This document shows positions 49,641-61,387 of a stretch of 64,000 nt of DNA, in pieces (within the stretch, counting starts at the first letter, position 1; each line of letters begins with the position of its first letter). A model generated the notes under the pieces. It made no database searches and had not been told where the DNA came from. It was given only the letters and a program-made list of their open reading frames with translations. Origin of the DNA: Liriodendron chinense (taxonomy: Eukaryota > Streptophyta > Magnoliopsida > Magnoliales > Magnoliaceae); contig ML058343.1 in the NCBI GenBank assembly GCA_003013855.2, positions 1,364,001 to 1,428,000 of the forward strand, written 5' to 3'. The position numbers and the translations under genes are program-made.

Positions 49641-50235
49641 GGATGGAATTAGCCCTAGATGTTCTATTGAGGACTATACTGGAATTGATTGAGATATATT
49701 GACATATCATGCATCGTATGCGAGTTTTCAGAAATTTTGGTTAGGTGAAATTGTCTTTGGATTATTTGTGAATTGTATTTTAACTATTATGCGGCTTTAT
49801 GTATTGAATTACATGTGTTAAACTGTACGAGATTACTAACCAGCTTTTATAGCTGACGCAGTGTTATGCAATTAACCGTAGTGACAGGTAATGACTTAGA
49901 GACTTACGAAGGAGCGAATCCAGATAAAGAGACACTTTAAAAGACCTTTGAGAAATTTATTTATTTTGCGTTTTTGCATTGAAGTTTGATATAATAAGGC
50001 CCGTTAGATGGCCATTAGTTTAGATAGTTTAGGATAATGTAGTAAACTCATGGATTTATGATTTAATATTTCAAGTTTGGTTTATTTTGATTCTATATTT
50101 TTTGTACCATGTGAATGGAAAGAGAAAAGTATCAGTTGAGAATGTGATGAGTTCATTCATTACTTACATAACACTCTTGATTTTGAGATTTGAGTTATAT
50201 ACTCGAGTGTCGAATTTTGGGGGCGTTACAGCAAG

Positions 50236-50489
50236 TCAGTGAGGTGGTCAGTGAGGTGGTCGGTGAGGTTGAGCGGACAAGGCAGCAGGGGTGACCAAAC
50301 GTCGAGCATACAAGGCAGCAAGGGGTGGCTGGCTGTCAAGCTTATTAGAGAGAGACGGACAGGGCAGCAGGGGTGGCCGAGCGTCGAGCATCGAGCATAC
50401 AGGGCAGCAGGGGGTGGCTGGCCGTTGAGCTCAGAGGTCTAGAGGGTGGACCGAGCTGACAGGGCAGTAGGGGGTGGCCGGCCATCGAG

Positions 50490-50526
<37 letters not shown>
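50236..50526. repeat. GC-rich minisatellite (right part) and (GA)17
   Basis: Continuation of the array at 47508: 'gacaaggcagcaggggtg', 'gagctcaga', 'ggccggccatcgagc' repeats of about 40-60 bp, followed by (GA)n at 50493-50526. A (CA)10 run follows at 50579-50598. Confidence 0.75.
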
Positions 50527-50531
<5 letters not shown>

Positions 50532-50826
50532 TAGGGTTTAGGGTAGGAGAGAAAGGGGGGTGTTAGGGCAGGCTTAATACACACACACACACACACACTC
50601 GATTCATGTTCAGCTCTAGTTTTTAATGGTGGATATTCAATCACAATCACCACTATTTCTTGTGGTGTGACCTGTTTCATTTTTAGAATTATGCCTTAAA
50701 ATGATTTGCCAAAATGGATGGACGGCATGGATGTAAGGAAAATGCATATAGGTGGGCCCCACTATTAGGGATCCACTGACTTGGGTGAATCCAGAAATCC
50801 ACCCAAGCTGCGCCCAACAACTTTGG

Positions 50827-51056
50827 GCTCGAATCAGGTACTACCCCCACTAGGACGCACGAGGAGATGGACGGGTACGTGGTGCGTCGCCATTGGCCGA
50901 CGCAGCAAGCCTCGCACCTCAGTATTGGTGGGATGTGACGAATCTGACAACTCTGCGTCAGGCCCGAGGTGCGGGGCCCACTACATCTGCCAACAGAGAC
51001 GCGCACCGTCTATCTCCTCCCCGTGCGTCTTGTTGGTGGTAGTACCTAATCCGAGC
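50827..51056. mobile_element. short foldback MITE with a 13-bp flanking direct repeat
   Basis: The ends are 'gctcgaatcaggtactacc' and 'ggtagtacctaatccgagc'. Inner arms 'gacgcacgaggagatgga' and 'tatctcctccccgtgcgtc' pair. The flanks are perfect 13-bp direct repeats 'ccaacaactttgg' (50814-50826 and 51057-51069), longer than usual for Mutator elements. Confidence 0.82.
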
Positions 51057-51069
51057 CCAACAACTTTGG

Positions 51070-51471
51070 GGTGCTTTGCGTGGGCCCCATGTACTCGGCC
51101 CACTCAAATCCGAATAGGGCTATGTTGGATCCCTGACGGTGGGGCACACCCTGATGTATTATACATCCACGCTCTCCATCCGTTTTGACGATTGTTTTAG
51201 AGCATGATAAAAAAAATAAAGAAGATCCAATTCTCAGGTGGACCATACCACATGAAACATTAGTGATTGACCATTAAAAACTTTTCGTGGGCCACAAAAG
51301 TTTTGGAACAAGCGAATATTTGTGTGCTCCCTTCATGTAGGTTTTCATGACCTTATCAACAGATTGGATAGCAAATAAACATTCCAATGACCATCAAGAA
51401 GCTTTTAATGGTGGGTATCCAATCAACATTGTTTCCTGTGGTGTGGTCCACCTTATATTTGGATCTGCTTC

Positions 51472-51510
<39 letters not shown>

Positions 51511-51632
51511 CAATGTCCTCAAATGATTTTCCAAAATGTATGGGCGGCTTGGATGTAAAGCAAATACATCACTATGGGCCCAGTCAGGGATCCACTGACA
51601 TCCATGGATCCGGGTCCTTCAAATCCCGTCAC
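51070..51632. mobile_element. dispersed foldback-MITE copy with poly(T) tract
   Basis: 'ggtggggcacaccctgatgt', 'ggtggaccataccac', 'gtggtgtggtccacc' and 'ggatgtaaagcaaatacatc' form two arms. A 35-bp T run (51474-51508) lies in the right arm. Boundaries are not defined. Confidence 0.5.
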
Positions 51633-51641
51633 GTCGCAGCC

Positions 51642-52181
51642 GGGAGCGGATTAGGTGAGACCCCGGATCCACCAAGGTGGGTGGGACCCCTGACTATGGG
51701 GCCACTGTGATGTATGTGACTACATCCATGCAGTCCATCCGTATTGATAGTTCATTTTAGGGCATGATAAAAAAAAAAATGAATCAGTTCCAAATCTCAT
51801 ATGGGCCATAGAAAAGAAAAGAGTGCTGATTGACCATTAAAATCTTTCCATGGGCCACAAAAGCTTTGGATCGAGATGATATTTATGTGGTCTCTTCATC
51901 TAGATGTTTGTGATCTTATCAACAGGTTGGATGGAAAATAATGGCAAATGAACATTCCGGTGAAATCTATGAAGTTTTCAATGGTAGAGATTCAATAACG
52001 ACTGTTTCTATGGTGTGGTCCACCTAAGATTTGAGTCAGTTTCATTTTTGGTATCACACTCTAAAATGATCTTTCAAAGTAGTTGGATGGTGTGGATTTA
52101 AGACACATACATCATTATGAGCCCCACCGTCTGGTCCCACCCACCTCGGTGGATCTCTGGAGTCTCACCTAATCCACTCCC
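51642..52181. mobile_element. Mutator-like foldback MITE, perfect 9-bp TSD
   Basis: The ends are 'gggagcggattaggtgaga' and 'tctcacctaatccactccc'. Target duplication 'gtcgcagcc' (51633-51641 and 52182-52190). Subterminal 'ggatccaccaaggtgggtgg' is inverted as 'ccacccacctcggtggatc'. 540 bp, no coding potential. Confidence 0.93.
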
Positions 52182-52229
52182 GTCGCAGCCGATCTCTGCT
52201 GGGTATGGGCAGAGGCAGTACCCAATCCC

Positions 52230-52457
52230 GGGAGTGAATTAGGTACTTCCGAAGCCTGTCCTGAGCTCAGGAGAGCTAGTACGTGGCCTATGATCATTGG
52301 GGGAGAGGAGGCGTGGCAGACTGTGTAGGCTTACTGACATGGCAGGTTGCCTCTGACAATGTGCCATACACCAATACAAATGTGACAGGTCGGTGCCACG
52401 GAGGGCCTGTCGTGAGCTTGGGACAGGCTCGGGTTGTACCTAATCCTAATCCGCTCC
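52230..52457. mobile_element. Mutator-like foldback MITE, perfect 9-bp TSD
   Basis: The ends are 'gggagtgaattaggtac' and 'gtacctaatcctaatccgct'. Inner arms 'gaagcctgtcctgagct' and 'agcttgggacaggctc' pair. Target duplication 'cccaatccc' (52221-52229 and 52458-52466). 228 bp. Confidence 0.88.
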
Positions 52458-52480
52458 CCCAATCCCAGTCCGTTCCCAAC

Positions 52481-53006
52481 GGGCGCGGATTTCCTGCCAA
52501 AGCCTTGACGCAGGAAGTTCCTGCACTGGAAACCAAGGTGGGGCCTACAGTGATTTTATTTATGAATCCACCTCGTTCATCTGTTTTGGGAGCTCATTTT
52601 AGAACATGAAAACAAAAATGAACCGGATCCAAGACTCAAGTGGGCCTCACTAAAGGAAAAGGTGGGCAGGTAAATTACTACCGTTGAAACCTCCCTGAGG
52701 TCTACAGTGATGTTATATGACATCCATACCGTTCATAACGTCACTACTACTGGGATGAACGGGAAACACAAATATTATTCTAATTCGAAACTCCTGTGGC
52801 TCCACAAATATTTCAACTGTGTACGTTTAATCCTCACGTTTTCGGCCCACTTGAGTCTTGGATCCGGTTTATTTTTGTTCTCATAGCCTAAAATGAGCTC
52901 CCAAAACATGAACGGGGTGGATTCATCAGAAAACATCACTGTGGCCCCAACTTGGTTCCCGGCGCAGGGACTTCCTGCGCAAGGCTTTCGCAGGAAATCC
53001 GCGCCC
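52481..53006. mobile_element. Mutator-like foldback MITE with GGGCGCGGATTTCCTG ends
   Basis: The left end 'gggcgcggatttcctg' and the right end 'caggaaatccgcgccc' are perfect inverses; arms continue as 'gcaggaagttcctgc' and 'gcagggacttcctgc'. Flanks 'gttcccaac' and 'gttccaacc' resemble each other, a likely eroded 9-bp duplication. 526 bp. Confidence 0.85.
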
Positions 53007-53339
53007 GTTCCAACCACCGCCTTTCTTTTCGGTAGTTGGTAGATACTCTGGCAGTCGCATGATTCTTCATACTCGGGCCATAAAAGTTGCATGCGTTTGT
53101 TGTATATTATATGAATACAAGTTAAACGGTCTAAATCGTGGAACCCACACACAACCCCAAAATCATATGGTTGAACCATCCTAAACTTCGTTCATGGACT
53201 TTTTTCTCTTGAAATTGGACCGCTGGATATTATCATTTTTAACCGTCCAATAGATGTCCCCAATCTAAGTCTGGTAATCACGTAAGCATAACTTTTGGAC
53301 CAATGATACATCTAAACTAACAACCATCGCTTCAACGAA

Positions 53340-53830
53340 TCTGGTATCCCTAAATTGTGGGGGCCATCTTGATGTGTGTCTTACATCCACCCATCTATTT
53401 CCCCATATTTTAAGGTATGAGCTTAAAAATGCAGCAGATCTAAATATGAAGTGGAAAACACAATGCTGATTGAATGCCCACCATTAAACTTTCTTAGGGC
53501 TACTGGAATATTTATTTGTCATCTAAGCTATTGATAAGATTAGAAAGGCTTGGATGAAAGGAACACACAAATATCAGCTGGATTCAAAACTTTTTGGCCT
53601 TGATAAGTTTTTAATAGTCAATCACCACTGTTTCCTGTGGTGTGGTCTCCTTGAGATTTAGATCTGGAGCATTTTTTTGGCTCCTACCCTGAAATGATTT
53701 GGCTAAATAGATGGACAGTATAGATTTAAGACACATACATCATGGTGGGCCCCACAGTCAAGGATCCATCAGGGATCCACCGAAGCCATGTCTCACGGTG
53801 TGATGTTTTCGTAGCACCTAATCCATTGGG
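53340..53830. mobile_element. diverged foldback-MITE copy
   Basis: 'ccatcttgatgtgtgtctta', 'cactgtttcctgtggtgtgg' and 'aagacacatacatcatggtg' form the two arms. The right end reads 'gtagcacctaatcc'. The left terminal repeat is not clear. Confidence 0.5.
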
Positions 53831-56264
53831 AAAGGATTTCAAACCAGGAAGGTGGGGCACCCCAAAAATCTGAACAATCCAACTGTGAATTTGCAGAATT
53901 TTTTTAGTGGTTGTACATTCTCCAAAGTGTGGCCATCTGATGATTTTACAGGGCTGATTTTATATTTAAGGATATGAACATATTGGATCTAAAAACAACA
54001 CAAGTGGCCCACAAGATATTGGATCGTCTAAGATCTTATATCAGGATCCGTAAGGTTATAATTCCAATGTCATAGCGTGGAATTATGTTATCCTCGATCC
54101 TATGATAAGCAGTATGCTAGAGCTTCTTATTCCTACAAGTGGAACAATGGTTCACTTCATCTGGACCATTAATTTATTGGGACCTCCGGTTAGATTGACC
54201 ACGTCCCAAAAATCATGCCAATTGGGCAATACTCAACTTTCACTTTTTGCCTCACAGAGACGGTCAAGAAGAAAAAACATCAGTGATCAACATTCCACTG
54301 ACAAAAGGCTCAACATCAAGGACGGGGTCCACAGAAAAATGGCCTGGATATGGCCCCACTTGTCCAACTGAGTGTGCAGTATACGATCCACATATAGTAA
54401 TTGACCTCGAGCCCGGCTGAACCCCAACCTGAGTTTGGGTTGTGTTGGGTTAGGTAATTGCCAGGGTCCTCAGGAGCTGTGTGGCACTGTATTGGGGCGT
54501 ATTAGAAGGTAATTAATACACTTTTTTAGTGCGTTTGGCACCATGTAAGGAATAATATTTTTTTTTTAATGTACTTTGAAATCCTTTTGCTTTGCCCTTG
54601 TAATTGGTGCAAAATGACTATTTTAGCTCCCTTATTAAAAGTAAGAGAGTTACATGCTACCATCCATCCGCTTGACACACTAATGATACCCAAAATAATT
54701 TAATTATTGGATGCATTACTAAAATTATTAATAGAATAATCCAAACCACTTAAATGTTGGCCATCTAAATGGATGGTTGCAGGTTACTCGTTTGTAATCT
54801 TTATGTTCGTGGCTTGCATGAGGCCTCAATTTTTGCCGAAGTACAAATTTTAATGGGCTTATTACAATCATTTGATCTAATATCATATATGTATACTAAT
54901 TTAAAATATTGAAGTTGTTTTAGTTAGTCAAATTTTGATTCATTTGAATGTGCTAAAGAATTCTAATACAATCTAATTTAAGGCAATCAAACACAATTTT
55001 TTCCAATGCGTTCTACTTACAAGTGATCAAGCACAATTAAAATATTTTTATTGGCATTGATTTCATGGTAACTTTAATATAAATTTTAATTCATTCCAAA
55101 TATAGGCTTCCAAATGAGCCCGCAAGCTAGGTTAAGGTTGGAAAACTCCAACCCCGTTTGAAATGGGGTTAGCTTTGGGTTAGGTCGGGTTGGGAGTAGT
55201 CACAAGTTTTTGGGTTGCGTCAGGTTGGAATGGGTTGGGATAGGCTGAGTAGAGAGAAATTTGGGTGGGGTTCAGGTTGGCACCTTAGGTTGAAATTCAG
55301 CTAGGGTTCAGTCAGGCTGCAAGTTGGGTTGTCTTGAAGTCAAACTTAGGTTGAGGGCCCACTTGCACTGATAGGTACAAATTGGACACCCGGATACAAT
55401 TCTCAAATGGTAGATTGAGTGAAGATAACCTCAGTTTCAACACCGAGGTCTTGATATTGATTCTCAAGTGGGGGTGGCTAATACTGCAGTGTGACTAACA
55501 TTGGGGGTGGGTGTACTAACCGTGGGTTATGTACTAACCAAAAAAAAAAAAGGTGCAAGTTGGGTAGCTAAACTGTGGTTATTTGGAGAATTGGAGTCTG
55601 CATTTCTTTGGAAAAGTACAATTTCCACTGTTGTTAAGTGATATTAGGTGTTTCCATGGAAATGCCTATGGAAATGCATTTCAGTATTTTAATTTCTCAG
55701 CTCCCAAACACGGCCCAAATGAATTCTGAATCTGCAAATTCCATCCTAGAGAAGAACTGGGCTTTCTTCAAAAAACCACCTAGCCTTTAGCCCATGCATC
55801 GATTCACTCCGCCAAGAATCAACGGATAACTGCTCTGAAATGGTCCACCACAACCTTGTTACCAAGTTGGGAATAAGGACTATCACAAAAGCTACAGATG
55901 ATCATCTAATCCAATGGTCCACCATTTGGAAATTTCAGTGTTGCATTTGCCATGCGTTGGATGGAAAATTGCACTAATGACAACAAATTCAATGCCCTCA
56001 TGGAAGGTCTACTCCTAGTGAAAACATAGGCCCCACAATGAAGATCTCCCTTCTCAATGATCAGGCTGATCCACTGACTAGTGGGCCACAACAGTACGTT
56101 TGATCAGACCATTGGCTGTTCAATGATCCCAATGGTGAGGCCCATCTGAAGGTCAAACTAGCCTGATTTCGATCAAGGTGATATTCACGGTGGGGCCTAT
56201 GTTTTCATGGTATGAATTTCCCACACCAATGACACTGTTTTGATGGTCTTAACCATCTGGTTTT
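53831..56264. other. intergenic DNA, GGGTT-rich tracts, no gene recognised
   Basis: 54390-54470 and 55120-55370 are rich in 'gggttgggtt' and resemble the subterminal DNA of the hAT-like elements, but no terminal repeats or target duplications could be fixed. The remainder is AT-rich without recognisable coding sequence. Confidence 0.4.
55405..55553 (+). mobile_element. SINE-like sequence with A-rich tail (second copy)
   Basis: 'aacaccgaggtcttgatatt', 'gggggtggctaatac', 'gtgtgactaaca', 'gtgtactaaccgtggg' and a terminal A11 run match the copy at 21335 in order. Confidence 0.5.
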
Positions 56265-56635
56265 TGTTGGGTGCATTTCACACAAACCTTAGGATCTCGT
56301 CCCCCAATGCACTAGAATTATGCACTATGATAATGCAATAATCAAAAGCAAATCAACAATCTCACGACATAAGAGATTTTTATGTGGAAAACCCTCAAAA
56401 AGGTAAAAACCACAGACCTAGTCCAGATAAACAATCCACTATCTCAGAGAACTGTTTACAACCGATCACAAGCACACACCGCTTGGATCAAACCTTCTTC
56501 AACCACGCAGGGATGGATAAACAACAAGAGAACTATGAAAGCGGGAGGATCTCACTGATCACGAGGACGTAGAAGCGCTGAGATGACGGTTGCGCAGAAA
56601 AACTCATCTTCAAGCAACTTCTCCCTTTTGCAAGC

Positions 56636-56673
<38 letters not shown>

Positions 56674-56972
56674 TTCTCTCTTCCTCTTTTTCTCTCTCTC
56701 ACACCTTGGACGTGAAAACACCTTAATGGGATCACCTAATCCCAATTTAGAATACCTTAAGTAAGAAACCAGAGCAATTAGAACCAGAAAAGGAAACTGC
56801 TTACGGGCGCCCGGTCACCAGACCGCCGGGCGCTCGACTGTTGTAAAAACAGTCCAGCAGTATTAGCTTCATCTGGGTGAATTTCGGTCGCCCGACTAGA
56901 ATTTGGTCCAGGCGCCCGACCACACTCAGGCTGCATCATCTCTCCTCTTGACCGAGGAGGAAAACTCCCATA
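56265..56972 (-). repeat. copia 3' LTR
   Basis: 708 bp, including a (CT)n run (56639-56667) and one 'gggcgcccgg' cluster. A purine-rich 'aagtcgga' on the minus strand just inside it may be the polypurine tract. Confidence 0.88.
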
Positions 56973-57128
56973 TCCGACTTAGGAGAAATTCGCCTTCTTC
57001 AAGCCAGTCAGGTTTCTACAAACCTCAAACTTGCCCTTGAGAAAAGCCTTGGTCATCATGTCTGACCCATTATCGTCCGTGTGGACATTTTCAAGTTGTA
57101 GCACATTCTGTTCCAAAGTATCCCTGAT

Positions 57129-60100
57129 TCAGTGATACCGAATCTCTATGTGCTTCGAGTTGGATTGCTGACTTGGATTCTTGCTCAAGTGTATAGCACT
57201 TTGGCTATCGCAATAGACCACGTGCTCCTCCTGCTTCAGGCTGAGTTTTTGTAGGAACATCTTCATCCAAAGCATCTCTTTCCATGCCTCTGTGACCGTA
57301 ATGTATTCAGCCTCTGTCGTCGACAATGCTACAACCTTCTGTAGTTTACTCTGCCAAGAGACCGCTCCTCCTGCAAACGTGAACATGAACCCCGATGTGG
57401 ACTTCCTGGAGTCTATGTCACCTATCATATCTGCATCTATGTAGCCTTCTAACACAGGTTTTCCGTTACCATAACATAGGCTCAACCTGGATGAGCCTCT
57501 CAGATACCGTAGTATCCACTTCATCGCTACCCAATGTTCTTTGTCAGGATTGACAAGATACCAGCTGACAACCCCAACCGCGTATGCTATGTTTGGGCGC
57601 GTACACACCATAATATACATCAAACTTCCTACTGCTGACGCGTAGGGTATCTTCCGCATCTCTTCCACTTCTGCCTTCACCTTGGGACACTGCTTGTCGC
57701 TCAATTTGAAGCGGCCATCCAGTGGAGTACTGACCAGCTTCGCTGCATTCATGTTGATCTGCTCTAGGACTTTCTCAATATACCGCTCTTGTGATAGTCG
57801 AAGCTTCCTGCTGCTTTTGTCACGAGTTATCTCCATTCCTAGGAACTGTTTTGCCGGGCCCAAGTCTTTCATCGCAAATGACTTGCCCAACTCCTGTTTC
57901 AGCCTGTCAATCTTCTTGATGTATTTTCCCTTGATGAGCATGTCATCAACGTACAATAGTAGAACTAAGAAGTCACAATTTGAGAACTTGCGCGTGAACA
58001 CACAATGGTCCGACTCCGTTCTGTCATATCCATGCTTTAACATGAACGAATCGAACTTCTTGTACCATTGTTTAGGAGCTTGTTTCAGCCCATACAAGCT
58101 CTTCCTAAGCCTACACACCATATGCTCTTTGCCCTTGACTTCGAACCTCTCTGATTGGCGCGTAGATCTTTTCTTCCAGGTCACCATGGAGAAAGTCAGT
58201 TTTAACATCTAACTGCTCTATCTCCAGATCCATGCTAGCTGCCAACCCGAGCAACACCCGTATGGATGTCATTTTCACTACTGGTGAGAATATCTCATCG
58301 AAGTCTATTCCTTTCCTCTGACCAAACCATTTCACCACAAGTCTGGCCTTGAACCTCGTTTGTGAATTCTTCTGCTCATTCTTCTTTCTGAACACTCACT
58401 TGTTGTTCAAAGCTTTCTTGCCCTTAGGCAATTTCACCATATCATAGGTATGGTTCTTATGCAAAGATTCCATCTCCCCTTGCATAGCTTTCAAGTACTC
58501 CCCCTTATACCCGTCGGTTAGGGCCTCAGAATAGTCTTCTGGCTCTCCCCCATCAGTGAGCATAATGTACTCATGTAACGAGTACTTCTTGGATGGATGT
58601 CTGTCTCTTGATGTCCTACCCACCTATGGCTCAGCAGGTGGATCAAGTGGGGGCTGCTCCCCGGGTCCATCTTCTGTAGGGACTCCCTCATCCTCTGCAC
58701 CTTATTGTACTCCCCCGTCATCAGGCACCATAGGAGGAATAGCCGGATTCATGTCCTCTAGCTCACCTGAACTAGGTTGGCTTTTCTCTGTCTTACAAAT
58801 GTCTTCTATACATTGATCTTCAAAGAAAACCACATCTTTGCTCCTAACGAGCTTCTTCTCGGTCGGATCCCACAACCTGTAACCGAACTTTTCATCACCG
58901 TACCCCTAAGAACACACACTGCCTGATGTTCGTATCGAGCTTGAACCTCTCATCCTTTAGTACGTGAACGGATGCCCTGCATCCAAATATCCCTGAGATA
59001 ATTGTATAACGGATCTCGTCCAGTCCACACTTTCTTAGGTACTTCTCCATTCAACGGGGTTGATGAAGACCTGTTTATCAAATACACCGCCGTGTGCATT
59101 GCTTTTCCCCAAAACATTTTGGGCAACTTTGCATGGGATAACATACATCTGATTCTCTCTACAATTGTGTGATTCATTTACTCAGCCACACCATTATGTT
59201 GGGGGGTCTTGGGAACCGTCTGTTCATGCCGTATACCCAGTGACTTACAATACTCGTGGAAGTCACTTATGTATTCACCACCATTGTTAATGCGGATGCA
59301 CTTCAATGATCTACCTGTCTCTCTCTCGACCATAGTATAAAAAGTTTTAAACACACTAAAGATCTCGTCTTTGGATTTCAAAGCATAAATCCAAACCCTC
59401 CTAGATGCATCATTTATAAAAGTGACAAAATATAATGCCCCACCCAAGGTTTTTGTCCTCATAGGATCACAAACATCAGAGTAAACCAAATCTAATACAT
59501 GTACTTTATTAACATGGGAAACAGATTTAACAAATGAAACTCTATGCTGTTTCCCTTATAAACAGTCAATACATGTTTTGAGAGGTGTATCTGTCATGTT
59601 TGGAAGGAGCCGCTTCTTCGCTAGTAGCTGAAGCCCCTTTTAACTCATGTGGCGTAGACGTTTGTGCCACATGTCAGTAGCTAAATCTTCCACTGCGTTC
59701 AACCTACCTTTACACACACTGACACTTGCCTTGTAAAGGGTGCAACACTTCTTTCCTCTGACAACAATCAACGAACCCTTGATGAGCTTCCAGCGCCCAC
59801 CAACAAACCGGCTTTCATAGCCATCATCATTCAACTTTCCCGTCGACATCAAGTTGAGGCAAAGGTCTGGAATGTGTCTCACATCCCTGAGAACCAATGT
59901 GTAGCCTACATCGGTCTTCACACAAATATCACTGACCCCTACGATCTTTGAAACACCAGAATTTTTCATCTTCACTGTCTCATAGTCACCTGACTTGTAG
60001 CTTGTGAAGAAATCCCTACGTGGAGTCGCATGAAATAAGGCTCCCGAGTCTATCACCCAGTCAATGTCTTGACTCAAAGCCATGAGACAAACATCGTGAT

Positions 60101-60920
60101 CTGCCAAAAGAATAACAACAATGTCACCATCTGATGCGACCGCAGTAGAATTCAATTCATCTTCCTTCTCCTTTCATTTACCCTTCTTGTGACATTCATG
60201 CTTATAGTGGCCATTCTTACCACAATTTCAGCATTCGACATCTTTCCTAGCAACCGACTTGCCTCTTGATTTATCTCTGGCCTTTCCGCCTTTTCTGTTC
60301 TTTCCTCTCCCCCGATCTTATATCACAAGGGCTTCTTGTTGAGCAGGCCCCAGAAACTTCCTCCTTGTCTCCTCATTGAAGAGACAGCTTGTTATCTGTT
60401 TCATGGATACCTTTCCGTTTGGCGCGGAGTTACTCAAAGACACCACAAATGTCTCCCGACTGTTAGGCAATGAGCTAAGCAGTAGCAAAGCCTGAAGTTC
60501 ATCATCCAGGACCATCTTCATGGCGGAGAGTTGGTTCACTATGTTGCTGACCTCATTCATGTGTTCAGCCACAGAACCACCATCTTTGAACTTGAGATTC
60601 ACAAGTCGTCTTATCAGGAATATCTTTTTGTCGGCTGTCTTCCTCTCATATAGCCCTTGCAATTTCTGTCACAGGCTAGCGGTTGAGGTTTCCGTAGACA
60701 CATGGTGGAATACGGAATCATCCAACCATTATCTAATAAACCCCATCGACTTCCGGTACAACTTCTTCCAATCATCATCAGGCATATCCTTGATCTTCGC
60801 TGATATGCCTAAGATCGGAGCATATAGGTCCTTGTAATAAACCAAATCATCCATCTTAGCCTTCCATATGGTCCAGTTGGAACCATTAGGGCTAATCATC
60901 CTTGATGAGCCAGCTTCCAT
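57129..60920 (-). pseudogene. copia gag-pol remnant
   Basis: Minus-strand pieces in order: gag 60920-60318 with an internal stop, followed by a CCHC knuckle (NCGKNGHYKHEC) with a stop just before it; protease around 60155-59640 with VIDSGALFHATP; integrase 59489-58950; RT/RNase H 58395-57129 with LLYVDDM and the RNase H end HLSKNPSQQSNSKHI. The integrase keeps the first Asp (VYSDVC) and the Glu of NGVAE. The motif normally D-N-G-G-E reads NNGGE, so a catalytic Asp is lost. RT is split by a frameshift near 58140. Stops lie between every domain. Confidence 0.92.
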
Positions 60921-60974
60921 AATTCAGAATCGATCCCAATCCATTCAATCAACCTGAACTCTCTGATACCACTT

Positions 60975-61345
60975 TGTTGGGTCGTTTCACACAAACCTTA
61001 GGATCTCGCCCCCCAATGTACTAGAATTATGGATTATGATAATGCAATGATCAAAAGCAAATCAATAATCTCATGACACAAGAGGTTTTTACGAGGAAAA
61101 CCCTCAAAGAGGTAAAAATCACAGGACCTAGTTCAGATAAACAATCCACTATCTCAGAGAACTGTTTACAACCGATCACAAGCACACATCGTTTGGATCA
61201 AACCTTCTTCACCCATGCAGGGATGGATAAACAACAAGAGAACTATGAAAGTAGGAGGATCTCACCGATCATGAGGACGTAGAAGCGCTGAGATGACAGT
61301 TGCGCAGAAGAACTCCTCTTCAAGCAACTTCTCCCTTCTACAAGC

Positions 61346-61387
<42 letters not shown>

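Larger units (their letters stand above)
47607..50230. mobile_element. solo LTR, 2.6 kb, 5-bp TSD
   Basis: Starts TGTAATGATCC and ends GGGCGTTACA, with a perfect 5-bp target duplication 'gcaag' (47602-47606 and 50231-50235). The ends match the TGTAA...TTACA type common in plant gypsy elements. A TATAAAA at 48801-48807 is followed by (GA)20, placing a likely U3/R boundary there if the LTR reads on the plus strand. No partner LTR, PBS or coding region adjoins it, so it is a product of LTR-LTR recombination. Confidence 0.9.
47135..50618. mobile_element. hAT-like non-autonomous element split by a solo LTR
   Basis: A perfect 8-bp target duplication 'gtttttaa' (47127-47134 and 50619-50626) flanks inverted ends TAGTGTTGTACACGAG and TTCATGTTCAGCTCTA. 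The body is unusual: GAGTCGAATCGAG-rich sequence, (TA)n, a GC-rich minisatellite, (GA)n and (CA)n. A 2.6-kb solo LTR at 47607-50230 interrupts the minisatellite, so the element alone is about 0.86 kb. Confidence 0.82.

Noticed and set aside
57682..58212. 176-codon plus-strand frame
   Set aside because: It is the antisense shadow of the copia reverse transcriptase.
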